From: AP-15 sp963733945 | GTDB lineage: Bacteria > Pseudomonadota > Alphaproteobacteria > ATCC43930 > CGMCC-115725 | Assembly (NCBI GenBank): GCA_963733945.1 | Contig: CAVTFD010000037.1 | Coordinates: 98,233-162,232, forward strand | Length of the DNA stretch: 64,000 bases | Reading direction: 5' to 3' | In this document: one piece after another, positions 18,828-28,168 of the stretch | Layout: the number at the start of each line of letters is the position of its first letter | How positions within the stretch are numbered: position 1 is the first letter of the stretch | Notes under the pieces: model-generated | Told to the model about the DNA's origin: nothing | Seen by the model: the letters and a program-made list of their open reading frames with translations, nothing else | Databases searched by the model: none | Program-made: the position numbers and the translations under genes

Positions 18828-20429
18828 GTGAAACGTAACCTTTCATTCTGGTTAGTGTTCGCCATTGCTGCTTGTGTGCTTGTCGTACCATTATTCATAA
18901 TTGACGTTCCTCCCATCGTAGATTACCCCAACCATTTGGCTCGATTGTATATTAGTGCACATGGGTCATCCGATCCGTGGCTGTCGCATATGTACAAGCA
19001 GCACTGGGCTATCATTCCGAATCTAGGCATTGATTTATTGGTGCCATGGACTCTCTCATTTCTGCCTCTGTATCTGGCAGGTAGCATTATGCTGGCACTC
19101 ACTCTCCTCCTGCCAGTAATTGGGACGATAGCTTATCACAGGGCCCTATTTGGTGGCAGTAGTTTCTGGCCCTTGAGCTCCTTCCTAGTTGCCTATAATC
19201 TTGTCTTCTTGTTAGGATTCCATAATCTTCTGTTGTCTTTCGGCATAGCGCTATTGTCCGCTGCCATTTTCTACAAAACAATGCGGGGCAATGCAATTAT
19301 TAATACCGTGATTACTGCTGCTTGTGCGATTGTTACGTTCTTTACCCATATCGTCGGCCTTGCGCTGTTAATAGCGATTATATTCGTGCATAAAATGTTT
19401 TACATTGTAGAACCGTGGCCCGATTGGAGAGATGTCGGCCGAGCGGCGTTTGTTCAAGGCTGTGGATTCGGCATTGTCGTGCTTGGTCCTTTAGGCCTTT
19501 ATCTGGCGTCTCCCCTTGCCGCGGCGCCGATCGGAAATTCATGGATTGGAGGGACAGACAAACTGAAATTTCTTCTCGCCCCGGTTCTAAATTACTATCC
19601 GATATTAGATTTGTTCACGATGGGATGCTTAATTCTGGCTTTCATAGTCTGTATGGCATTCGGACGTATTACCATCTCGCGTCAAATGTGTGTCTTGGCC
19701 ATCGGCCTGTTCATAGCCTACCCATTTATACCATTTGAAACCAAAACAGCAACATTTGTCGATGTACGATTTGTGGTGTTCTTGGGATTTCTAGTATTTT
19801 GCGTATTCACGCCGCGAGAGCTTCCGCGATCAATCATAATGATAGTCAGTATATCACTGGTCTCTCTGTTCTTGCTGAGGACGGGCGTCGTCGCTCGTGT
19901 TTGGTACGATCAACGGCAGGACCTCGCAGATCTACGACAGGCTATTAAGCCGATCGAACCGGGAAGCCGCGTTCTCGTTGTCGCCGTCCAAGGGCCCGGT
20001 GCCGACAGATTTAAGGCGGGGGGTGATCCCGCTCTTCAGCCCGGGGCGCCGCCGGGTCGCTTTCTCTCGATTATAGGAACTCCGACCTACTGGCACATTG
20101 CGGCATTGGTTGCGATAGAAAGGCATGCGTTCTGGCCCAATCTGTTCTCCTCCGACGACAAGCAGCCGCTGGAGGTCTTGCCACCTTTTAAGGAGATTTC
20201 CGACGCCAACGGTTCGCTGCCTCTCTATCAAGGCCTAGCACTCGATGATATTCCCGCGAGAGATTTGAAGAATTTTCCTTACGTCGCGAATTGGCGTTCG
20301 CGGTTTGACTACGTCTTGGTGCTCAACGCTGGAGTGGCGGGAGACCTCCGTAATTTCTTGCCCGACCGCCTGGAGTGGTTGGATCAAACGGGTATTGCCG
20401 CCCTATTTCGCATCAAAAAGAAACGGTGA
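18828..20429 (+). CDS. Polytopic membrane protein, GT-C-like
   Basis: This protein of about 533 residues has some ten membrane segments, beginning SFWLVFAIAACVLVVPLFII, and a soluble C-terminal ~170 residues ending KKKR. The luminal loop after helix 1 (VPPIVDYPNHLARLYI) resembles the acidic loop of GT-C glycosyltransferases and related uncharacterised membrane proteins. GC content is well below that of its neighbours and its codon use differs, suggesting transfer. The GTG at 18828 follows GCGGGA; a TTG at 18813 is possible. The function is not known; a role in surface glycan synthesis is only a suggestion. Confidence 0.65.
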   Translation: MKRNLSFWLVFAIAACVLVVPLFIIDVPPIVDYPNHLARLYISAHGSSDPWLSHMYKQHWAIIPNLGIDLLVPWTLSFLPLYLAGSIMLALTLLLPVIGTIAYHRALFGGSSFWPLSSFLVAYNLVFLLGFHNLLLSFGIALLSAAIFYKTMRGNAIINTVITAACAIVTFFTHIVGLALLIAIIFVHKMFYIVEPWPDWRDVGRAAFVQGCGFGIVVLGPLGLYLASPLAAAPIGNSWIGGTDKLKFLLAPVLNYYPILDLFTMGCLILAFIVCMAFGRITISRQMCVLAIGLFIAYPFIPFETKTATFVDVRFVVFLGFLVFCVFTPRELPRSIIMIVSISLVSLFLLRTGVVARVWYDQRQDLADLRQAIKPIEPGSRVLVVAVQGPGADRFKAGGDPALQPGAPPGRFLSIIGTPTYWHIAALVAIERHAFWPNLFSSDDKQPLEVLPPFKEISDANGSLPLYQGLALDDIPARDLKNFPYVANWRSRFDYVLVLNAGVAGDLRNFLPDRLEWLDQTGIAALFRIKKKR

Positions 20430-20690
20430 TCATAGCGTGTTCCACCCCCGGCAAGTCGGACCCCGGCGGTGTGGCCGAACTCTGCTGTGGGCCAAGCGGT
20501 TCGCTCCCGGCAATAGCGAATGAACCGTGGCGGGAGGGTCTGGGTGATTCGATTTTGCTGCGGATCCGGGGTGGGTTCGGCCAAGGGTTGCCCAGGGGTG
20601 GAATTAGGCTCGCGGACCCCGCGCAAACGCGCTATGCTGACAACGAGGATAAGAGCCAAGCAGTCGCGGACAATCCGGGATGCGGCATCA

Positions 20691-22257
20691 ATGTTTCTGA
20701 GCGGGTCTCGACAACGGCTTTGCGGAAGCGGCATCGCGGCCGCCCGTCGAGGCGAGTCCCATCTCCGCTCCAGGTCCGCCGCCGCTGACGCATGGAATAG
20801 TCTCGAAGGGCGCTTGCGCCAGGCAGTTCCGGCGCTGCTCCTGAGCGGGCTGAGCCTGACGGCACTACCGGCTGCCGCTGCCGCCGATTCGTCCACCGAT
20901 GATTTGAACAAGCTGCGCACCGAAATCCAAAAGGAAATCGGCGCCCTAAAAAAGCAGGAGGCAAAGCTCCACCAGCAGTTTCTCGACCTCGATCGCAAGA
21001 GCAAATTGCTCGACCGCAAGAGCGAACTGCTTGACTCCCAATTGCGCAATCTGCGTGCCACCGGCAGCGCCGCCGCCAGCGTTGTTCCGGCCGGAGTAGG
21101 AGCGCCCGGCTCGACGGCGACGATATCGAATTCTCCGCCGGCAAGCGCTCCTCCAGAACCCTCCGTTACCGAGGTGGCCCAATCCCCGGCCTCAGCGCCG
21201 TCAGCTCCTGCGGCCACGGGCGGTCAGCCCGCCACGCCCCCGGCGGGCGGTGAAATCGGCGCCGATTCAGGGCCCCTCGGCAGCGCAGCAGCAAGCTAAA
21301 CAGGTGATCGAAACCGCACCGTCTTTATCGACTGCCGGCGGCGTCCTGACCCCGAAGGGTCAGTTCGTCATCGATCCGTCGATCGAGTTCGACTATTGGT
21401 CGCAGAACCAGCTTGGGGTCAACGGTTTCCAAATCATCCCGGGCATCACCTTCGGCAACATCTTCGTTACTCGTTTCGAGCAAAACATTCTGACCGCGGC
21501 TGCGACGGCTCGTTACGGAGTGACCGATCGGCTGGAACTGAACGTCAAAATCCCCTTCGTCTACAACTCAGGCAGCACGAGCAGCCTTATCCCGGTCGGC
21601 GCAGCCGCCGAACTTCTTTCCGTCAGCGCGACCGGCGCCGGCATCGGCGACATTCAGTTTGGCGCCAGCTATCAACTCAATTCGGGTAACAATGGCTGGC
21701 CGATCTTCGTCGTTAACGGCTTGTTCAAAACCGCGACCGGGGTGAGCCCGTTCGGCGTGCCAATCATCACGCTAAACGATCCGAACGGCCAGTTCCTGTC
21801 AGGCACCCCAAAGAGCCTCGCGACCGGGACCGGCTTTTATGCCGCCACGCCAAGCGTGACGGTGCTTCTGCCGACCGCGCCGGGAGTGCTGTTTGCCAAT
21901 TTGCAGGACCAACACAACTTCGGTGCAACTCAACCGATCCAGGACCGTCAGGGTGGCCCGCCAACCCCGGTCTATCTTCAACCCGGCGAGTCTCCGGCGG
22001 TTACCTTCGGCGTAGGCTTTGCGTTGAACGACCGGGCTGCTTTGACCTTCAGCTATCAGCAGACCCATGTCTTTTCCGCCTTTGCCAATCATCAGGAGGT
22101 CGCCGGATCACCCTACTCCTTCGGGACGTTCAATTTTGGCCTGGGATATCAGATCTCTCAATCGACGAGGCTCAATCTTAGCGTCGGGATCGGCGCCGGC
22201 CCGAATACGCCTGCGGCAAAGGTACTGCTGGAGGTACCTTACAAGTTTTCGCTTTGA
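20691..22257 (+). CDS. FapF-like outer-membrane protein: coiled coil plus beta-barrel (frameshifted)
   Basis: A signal peptide-like stretch (VPALLLSGLSLTALPAAAAA) is followed by a ~45-residue heptad coiled coil (LNKLRTEIQKEIGALKKQ and onward). Next come a Pro/Ala/Ser linker and, after a frame change between about 21250 and 21299, a ~300-residue beta-barrel ending in KFSL with alternating aromatic strands (RLELNVKIPFVYN, ALTFSYQQTHVF). Coiled coil, linker and barrel in this order is the plan of FapF, the trimeric exporter of Pseudomonas functional amyloid. It is convergent with the C39 peptidase/repeat-protein genes. The exact start is uncertain (20520, 20634 and 20691 are possible). Confidence 0.6.
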
Positions 22258-22340
22258 TTTGGAGACCGCGCCAAATCTCAGAGCGCAACCGATCTTGCCG
22301 GCCGCTGCGGCAACCCCACCGGACCCAAATCCCCGATCGC

Positions 22341-22697
22341 CTATTTGCCGCCGATTCCGCCGGTCACGACCCCATCTGGCGCGGGGTTCATTATGGGCGA
22401 GGTTTTCATTTCGTCCCACAGCATCACTTTTGGGGCGCCGTTTTCTTCATTGGCGTTGATGCTGGGCGGCCTCAGTCCTGCCCCTTTTTGATCGGCCATG
22501 GCCGATTCCGACAGAATGTTCTCCGAGGCAGCGGCGAGCAAAGTGCTAAGCCCATGCGCCGGCTTCGAACCCGAAGGCTCGGCCGCATCGCATTGCGCCG
22601 ACAAGAGCCAAACTGCCACCGCCAGCGCCAAGGCTGCGACGATATTGCTCATTCGTCTCGGTCTCACCCGCAGACCTGCCTCTCCGTTATCCGTCAT
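22341..22697 (-). CDS. Small secreted protein of the amyloid-like locus
   Basis: The protein has 118 residues from ATG 22697, which follows GGGGGAT. An N-terminal basic stretch is followed by a strong hydrophobic segment (IVAALALAVAVWLLSAQCDAAEP) that may be a signal peptide or, through its Cys, a lipoprotein anchor. The mature part is rich in Ala, Asn and Pro and ends VVTGGIGGK. I recognise no family. It is last in the minus-strand gene row led by the repeat protein, so it is probably co-expressed and exported with it. Confidence 0.6.
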   Translation of the reverse strand: MTDNGEAGLRVRPRRMSNIVAALALAVAVWLLSAQCDAAEPSGSKPAHGLSTLLAAASENILSESAMADQKGAGLRPPSINANEENGAPKVMLWDEMKTSPIMNPAPDGVVTGGIGGK

Positions 22698-22800
22698 AAG
22701 CCTATCCCCCAAGGCTAGCGGAAATCCGCTAATCGCCAGTTGAACCCCCTCCCAGCGTATTCGTTCCGGCCGGTTGCCGGTTTGATCGGTCACTGCCGCG

Positions 22801-23463
22801 TCACCGAAACTGCGAGGTCGCGGCTTGAACCCGGCTCAACACCGTGGACGCCACGCTCTGTTGGACGGTCTGTGACAACCCGCTGATATTGATATTAGCG
22901 GTAATCAGCTGTTGCACCAACTGGTTGTTCGCGGTGTTGCTGATCAGGTTGGTAACCCCGCCGCCGCCGATACTGCTCACGACCTGGGTCATACCGCTGT
23001 TCAAGATCGACTGAACCGCCAAAGCCGGCGAGCTTACCGGCGTCGCCAGGTTGCCGACCCCCGCGACCGAGTTCGGGGAGAAGTTGCTAACCCCACCACC
23101 CGGCACAGTCACGCCTGCTACCGAGGCGGTGGTCGAGCCTGGCGAAACCGTGATGGTTGGTATGACAATATTCTGGGTGAGATTATGGTTCACGAAGGTC
23201 GCCTCCTGAAAGGCAAAGTTCAACACCACTCCTGAGCCGACACTCAACCCGCCGCGAATCCCGCCCAGCTCTTGGTCGTCCAACGCGACCTTCGCGAAAG
23301 CTTTGCCGATAGCCGCCGGCGCCGGCTGATCCTCCTTGTGGTTTTCACTCTGAGCCGTGGCGATACCATCGCCGACGGCCGCAACCCGGCTATCGGAGCA
23401 TCCGCCCAAGATACCGACGGTGATGGCGGCGAAACCAGCGAGCAGCAGCGTTGGCCTCACCAC
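22801..23463 (-). CDS. Secreted protein with double-glycine leader-like motif
   Basis: This 220-residue protein starts at a GTG preceded by TGAGGAGTG. The N terminus is lipoprotein-like (LLLAGFAAITVGILGGCSDS). At residues ~62-72 it carries LDDQELGGIRGG, very like the LxxxEL-x-x-(I/V)-x-GG sites cut by C39 peptidases, and a C39 gene lies 10 bases upstream. The rest is rich in Val, Ser, Asn and Gly (GVVLNFAFQEATFVNHNL, VTNLISNTANNQLVQQL), suggesting beta-structured, possibly fibre-associated material. That the C39 enzyme cuts this site is an inference. Confidence 0.65.
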   Translation of the reverse strand: MVRPTLLLAGFAAITVGILGGCSDSRVAAVGDGIATAQSENHKEDQPAPAAIGKAFAKVALDDQELGGIRGGLSVGSGVVLNFAFQEATFVNHNLTQNIVIPTITVSPGSTTASVAGVTVPGGGVSNFSPNSVAGVGNLATPVSSPALAVQSILNSGMTQVVSSIGGGGVTNLISNTANNQLVQQLITANINISGLSQTVQQSVASTVLSRVQAATSQFR

Positions 23464-23473
23464 TCAACACTCC

Positions 23474-24194
23474 TCAGAACCGGCCCAGCCCGAGCATGGC
23501 GGGTTGCGCCAGGGTCGCGAGGTCGATCGTATAGCGCGTCAAATCCCAAGGCGGGAGCGGCGCCGCCGCCCACCGGGCGGGTTCGTTGAAGCGTTTCTGT
23601 GCTTGCTCGGCATTGGTCACGATCAAAAAAAATATCCCAGTCCACTGATTCTCGAACTCGCCGACAGGCTCGCTTCGCATCCCGTTTGCCGGATCCGACA
23701 GCAGCACCCAGCCGCCGCGAATGCCTTCCAGCACGACAAAATGGCTGTAGCCGCGTACATTCACCAGAACGATCGCCGGCACCCCCACTTGCTCGAGCTT
23801 CGACAACGGCGCGCGGTAGCCATTCGAACTCCAGGCCGCGCCGGGTTAAAAAGTTCTTGATGTCGAGTAGCGAGAACCCGGACTCGCTGATCACCTTCTT
23901 GTTGCCGTTTTCGATCATGTCCTTGAACACGTACTGCTCGCTGACCGGGATGTTGTAATTGTAAGTCAGCAATGTCGCCAGCGCCGCAGATCCACAAGAA
24001 AAGTCATATTGCTGTGCGAAGGTGGTCTTGTACTTCTTTTCTTGAAAGCTCTCGACATTCATCGTCACCGCGCTGCTGCCGAAGCCGACACCATCGAGAA
24101 ACAGGGATCCGGCGCCGGCTGAGGTCGCGAAAAAGGACACCATCCCGAGGCACAGCCCCGCGGCAATCACTCGAAGCCGCCGAGCACGCGTCAT
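23474..24194 (-). CDS. Periplasmic C39-family cysteine peptidase, FapD-like (frameshifted)
   Basis: A Sec signal peptide (RLRVIAAGLCLGMVSFFATSAGA) is followed by the papain-like C39 fold. Seen are QQYDFSCGSAALATLL with the nucleophile Cys, VRGYSHFVVLEG with the His, and LSDPANGM with the Asp, so the triad is complete. The frame changes near 23833, between RRGLEF and NGYRAPLSKLEQ; one indel restores a ~240-residue protein. Free periplasmic C39 proteins with no ABC transporter domains occur as FapD in amyloid operons. It is flanked by secreted repeat-type proteins on the same strand. ATG at 24194 is preferred over GTG 24203. Confidence 0.8.
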
Positions 24195-24240
24195 GCTGGA
24201 CACCCCTGTCTATTCGAACACGCCTTCCGGCACGCTTTCT

Positions 24241-24637
24241 TTATTGCAGGGTTATGTTGATCGCAGTGCTCTGCTGAAACAGCGAGTTGTTGCCGGAGTT
24301 CTGGAACACCGTGGTGATGCCCATGTTGTTGTTGACCGAATCCGGTGGTCGCGATCGCCCCGGTGGTGGACGTACCAGTGACGGCGTTCCCGTGTACCAG
24401 ACCGTTGTCGAAGGACGACCCGTTCCCTCCTGAAGCGGTCGCGGCATCGACCTTGATGTTGGTGCTGCCGCGCGCATGCTGGCTGTTGAGCTCGGCTGTC
24501 GGAACAGCGCTTCCGGCCAAAACGCTGATGATGCCTCGGGCTCCGGCCCCGGTCTTCTCGCCGGCGAGGCACGACCCGTCAATGCCGGCAGCTGCGGTAA
24601 GCAGGAGTGCGATCGCCAAAATGGCGGACGTCTTCAT
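24241..24637 (-). CDS. Small secreted Asn/Gln-rich protein (frameshifted)
   Basis: This protein of ~132 residues has a signal peptide (MKTSAILAIALLLTAAAGIDG). Its C-terminal part lies in another frame after about 24345 and reads NNNMGITTVFQNSGNNSLFQQ followed by STAINITLQ. The NSGNNSLFQQS block is close in style to curlin-like and Fap-like repeats (Gln/Asn ladders with alternating hydrophobics). A similar NTGANAVQQNS block ends the large repeat protein next to it, so the two may share a nucleating or co-assembling motif. No known family is assigned. Confidence 0.6.
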
Positions 24638-24720
24638 GTTTCACCCATTGTCGTTCGCCGAAAGAAGGGGTCCGCACCGCCCCCAAGACGAGGCGGTGCG
24701 GACAGTTCTACAACGTGCGA

Positions 24721-26455
24721 TTAGCGGATTCGTAATCGTCGTGCCGGGCTGAACCCGGCCAGCCCGCCGCCATTGCCGCCCACCGTGGAGGTAAGTGCGA
24801 CGGAGTTCTGCTGCACCGCGTTGGCGCCGGTGTTCAGGTTGGCCTGCAAGATGCCTTGGCCGCCCATCGAGTCGTGCATCGTGACGGTGCCGCTGTTGCC
24901 AGCCGACACCGCCGCGTAGTTGCTCCGGTTGCCCGCAACTGTGGCGGTATTGAACGCCGACCCAGCTCCACCCGTCGCATATGTCGTGTTGGTGACGGTG
25001 CTGGTCGTGCTCGCGTTCAGGCTGCCACTGCCGACCACCGAGTTTTTCAGCTCACCCAAGATGTTGGTGCTGTCGTTCGTCTTGGTCGTGCTGGTGGTGT
25101 TGTAGCTGTCCTTGTTGTTGGTGCTGCTGTCTGCGTAGCTGTTGCTCTTGGTGTGTGCTGCTAAAGGTGGTGGTGTTGCCACCGTTATTGACGTTGGTCG
25201 CCTTGCCGCCATTCGTAGCCGACGCCGTACCGCCCGAGCTGCCGGTCGACGAGGCCGATTGTTGTCTGGTTGGCTTGGTACTTGGTGTTGTTGCTGTTCT
25301 TGGTGCTGGTGTTGTTGCTGTTCTTTTGTTGAGCGGTGGTGGTGTTGCTGCTGTTCTTGGTATTGGTGCTGCTGTTCGAGTAGCTGCTGGTCTTGCTGTT
25401 GCTGACCGACACAGTCTTGGTATTGTTGGAACCAAGGTTCAGCGTGTTGTTATTGGCTTGAACCGCGGTGCTGGTCCCACCCTTTTCGACCCGCATTGAC
25501 GCCGCTACCGGACGCGGAGCCGCCGGCGAGTCACCGTCTTGGTGTTGCCACTTATTAGAAGCGGTGGTGTTGCCGCTGACGTTGAGCGCCTTTCCGCCGT
25601 TGGTGGCTCCCGCGCTGGTGCCGCTGGTGGTCGTGGTCGGCGTGCTGGTGCTGGTGCTGGTGCTGCTCTTGCTGTTGCTGACCGCCACCGTGGAATTGCC
25701 CGAGTTCTTGTTGACAGCGACGCCGCCATTGTTGGCGGTCGGGCTGCCGGCCCCGGTGGAGGACGCCGCGCTGCTCTTCGTGTTGGTGCTGGTGTTGGTC
25801 TTGTGCTGCTGTTGCTGGTGGTGTTGCCCGACAGCAGCGAGTTGCCGTTGGCCTGCACCGCAGTGCCGCCCTTGCTGGCGGTCGGCGCCGCTATTGGTGT
25901 TGTTGGCGAGATCGTTGGTGGTCTTGGTGCTGGTGCTGGTCTTGGTGTTATTGGAAGCGACGTATTGCTGTTGGCCTGCACCGCGGTGCTGCCCTTGGCC
26001 GCGGTGGCGCCGCTGTTGGTCGTGGTGTTGGTATTGGTGCTGCTCTTGCTGCTGGTGCTGGACTTGGTGCTGCTGTTACTGGAGGCGACGGTATTGCTGT
26101 TGGCCTGCACCGCAGTGCTGCCCTTGGCCGCGGCCGCGCCGCTGTTGGTATTGGTGGTGGTTGGGGAGATCGTGTTGTTGGATGCGGTGGTCTTGGTGGT
26201 GGTTGGCGAGATCGTGTTATTGGATGCAGCGGTTGTGGTGTTGCCCGACACGTTGTTGCCGGAGTTCTTATTGCTGGCGCTGCCGCCGGTGCCGCCCATG
26301 CCGCCGGTGCCGCCCGGGTTTGTCGCGGTCGCGGTGCCGCCCTTGCCGCCGGTGCCGCCGCCGCCGCCGTTGGCGGTGGACGAAGCGGATTGCGCGAGCG
26401 CTGCCCCAGTGCTCAGGGCGAGGACCGCGCAAGTTGCTAACAGAAGATTTCTCAT
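24721..26455 (-). CDS. Secreted Ser/Thr/Asn-rich repeat protein, candidate fibril subunit (frameshifted)
   Basis: The signal peptide MRNLLLATCAVLALSTGAALA leads into a Gly-rich segment (GGGGGTGGKGGTATATN). Next come seven or so degenerate repeats of 41-43 residues built on GSTAVQANSNTV with Ser/Thr/Asn-rich spacers, and a C-terminal domain containing GILQANLNTGANAVQQNSVAL. The repeats show in the DNA at 25842, 25965 and 26094, spaced 123 and 129 bases. The frame changes several times between about 25.1 and 26.0 kb; stitching the frames gives ~577 residues. The plan resembles FapB/FapC amyloid subunits. A sigma54 promoter lies ~140 bases upstream, and AAGGAAAGAGGG precedes the ATG. Confidence 0.62.
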
Positions 26456-26594
26456 ACCCTCTTTCCTTTTCCTTTCCCCGCCCCTGCGGCGGACGCCATG
26501 ACATGCCGGCATGCTGCGATGCGAGAGCGATGGCGGCGGCGATCGCCGCCGATCACTGGTTCCTCGCTCGATTTCATGCCGACCCCTTCGAACA

Positions 26595-26610
26595 AGCAAT
26601 CGGCGTGCCA
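26595..26610 (-). promoter_or_regulatory. Sigma54 (-24/-12) promoter of the repeat-protein operon
   Basis: Read on the minus strand this is TGGCACGCCGATTGCT, a full match to TGGCACGNNNNTTGCW, with GG and GC ten bases apart. Transcription would start near 26584, giving a leader of about 130 bases before the ATG at 26455. A gene for a sigma54 activator ends about 200 bases upstream. Confidence 0.85.
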
Positions 26611-26638
26611 CATAAATGCCAGCCGAATGCTCTCAAAA

Positions 26639-26662
26639 GCCAAGCGTTTTCAAACGCTTGGC
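26639..26662. promoter_or_regulatory. Perfect 11-base inverted repeat upstream of the sigma54 promoter
   Basis: GCCAAGCGTTT-TC-AAACGCTTGGC lies about 30 bases upstream of the -24 element. Such a long perfect palindrome is unlikely by chance. It may bind a repressor, IHF-assisting factor or second activator; it has no following U-tract, so it is not a typical terminator for the activator gene. Confidence 0.6.
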
Positions 26663-26700
26663 AATACGATATTAACTTTTTATTGCTCGCTGAGCTTGGA

Positions 26701-26731
26701 TGAGACAGTTGCCGTGTCTCACGATGAGACA
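26701..26731. promoter_or_regulatory. Candidate upstream activator sites (TGAGACA/TGTCTCA)
   Basis: TGAGACA (26701-26707), TGTCTCA (26715-26721) and TGAGACA (26725-26731) alternate, giving two overlapping inverted repeats with a shared centre half-site. They lie about 90-120 bases upstream of the -24 element, the normal place for an enhancer-binding protein. The neighbouring activator gene is the obvious candidate to bind them. Confidence 0.65.
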
Positions 26732-26806
26732 GCTGTGCGATACGGTCGCGTCGCGGCGGCGCAGTGACGGCGGCAGCCGCGGCGCCAGTTACATCGCGAT
26801 CGCGCC

Positions 26807-28027
26807 TCACTGCTCCGCCTCCGGGTTCGGCGGCTGCACCAGACAGTGCTGGGTGAGCTCGATCCGGTTGCGCTGCAACATGCGGTACAAGGTGGCTCGG
26901 GCAACTCCGAGCAACTGCGCCGCGCGGGTCATATTGAAGCCGCTCTCCTGCATGGCCTGCAAGATCGCGTCGCGCTCGCCGGCGCTGCCGGGTTTCGGCC
27001 GCGGCGCGCCCCGCGGCCGTGACGGCCGCATCGCGGCTCTTGTCGGCGCCGCCAGCGGCAACGGCGCGGGATCCAGGTCCAGTCGCAAATCCGACACGCC
27101 GATCAGCGGGCCGTTGGCCAGCACCACCGCGCGTCGCAAGGTGGCGATCAGCTCGCGAACGTTACCCGGCCACGGATAAGCCAGCAGCGCCGCCAACGCC
27201 GCGGGGGTGAAGCCGCGCAAATCGCGCGCCAGCTCCTGCGCGATTTGGCGCAGAAAGTAGGTGGCCAGCACCTCGACGTCACCGTCGCGCTCGCGCAACG
27301 CCGGCAAGTGAAGGGTCAGCACGTTCAACCGATAATAAAGATCCTCGCGCAGTCTGCCGGCAGCGATCGCCTCGCGCAGCCGCACATTGGTCGCCGCGAC
27401 GATGCGAACATCGACCTTTATCGGCTGGCGTCCGCCGACACGCAGGATCTCCCCCTCCTGCAGAAAGCGCAGCAGCAACCCCTGCAGGTCGATCGGCATG
27501 TCGCCGATCTCATCGAGGAACAGGGTGCCGCGATGGGCGTGCTCGATATGCCCGTGCTTGCGCCCGGTAGCGCCGGTGAACGACCCCTTCTCGTAGCCGA
27601 ACAGCTCCGAGGCGATCAGTGTCGCCGGCACCGCGGCGCAGTTGAGCGCGACGTAAGGCGCCTGCGCCCGGCCGGAGCGCTCGTGAATCGCCCGCGCCAC
27701 CAGTTCCTTGCCGGTGCCGCTCTCGCCGGTGATCAGCACCGGCATATCGCAAGCGGCAAAGCGGCGGATTTGCTCGAAGACGTCGAGCATTGCCGAGCTG
27801 TTTCCGACCATGAACACGGTCGGCGAGCCCTGCATCCCCTCCTCCTCGGCGGCGTCCGACGCGCGCAACGGGACGCTCAGCGGCGCCTGCGCCCAACGTC
27901 GCGTGACGCCGTCGAATTGCATGAGTGTCTGGCTGCCCATCAAAGCCCCCCAAACACGTTCAGGTGCGGCTTCGCGGCATGCCGCTCGCGCGGCGCGAAG
28001 CAGTTCGCTGGTCAGCGGCAATGGCAT
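26807..28027 (-). CDS. Sigma54-dependent Fis-family activator
   Basis: The 406-residue protein has a short, divergent N-terminal region (~70 residues, no phospho-acceptor receiver seen). A full AAA+ domain follows: Walker A GESGTGKE, the sigma54-contact loop as GSFTGA rather than GAFTGA, Walker B GTLFLDEIGD, and REDLYYRL. The C-terminal Fis helix-turn-helix is NMTRAAQLLGVARATLYRML. It is transcribed toward the repeat-protein operon, which has a consensus sigma54 promoter and symmetrical upstream sites, so it very likely drives that operon. Lack of a receiver suggests control by level, ligand or c-di-GMP-like input, which is not determined. Confidence 0.93.
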   Translation of the reverse strand: MPLPLTSELLRAARAACREAAPERVWGALMGSQTLMQFDGVTRRWAQAPLSVPLRASDAAEEEGMQGSPTVFMVGNSSAMLDVFEQIRRFAACDMPVLITGESGTGKELVARAIHERSGRAQAPYVALNCAAVPATLIASELFGYEKGSFTGATGRKHGHIEHAHRGTLFLDEIGDMPIDLQGLLLRFLQEGEILRVGGRQPIKVDVRIVAATNVRLREAIAAGRLREDLYYRLNVLTLHLPALRERDGDVEVLATYFLRQIAQELARDLRGFTPAALAALLAYPWPGNVRELIATLRRAVVLANGPLIGVSDLRLDLDPAPLPLAAPTRAAMRPSRPRGAPRPKPGSAGERDAILQAMQESGFNMTRAAQLLGVARATLYRMLQRNRIELTQHCLVQPPNPEAEQ

Positions 28028-28168
28028 TCATCGTGAGAGCCCGGCAGTGCATCAGCTTTGCGGTCCCCCCGTAGGGATGCTCGTTCCAGAGGCCATCGCG
28101 ATCCGGCATTTCGGAACCCGACGGCCATCGCATTGGGCGCCCGTTGCGGTTGCCTAACAATTCCTGAT

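Noticed and set aside
25142..26501. Long plus-strand open frames over the repeat gene, rich in Cys, Val and Leu
   Set aside because: They are antisense shadows of the Ser/Thr/Asn repeats; the minus strand carries the signal peptide, ribosome-binding site and sigma54 promoter.
26639..26662. Palindrome as a Rho-independent terminator for the activator gene
   Set aside because: No U-tract on either strand and it lies ~145 bases past the stop, close to the sigma54 promoter; a binding site is more likely.
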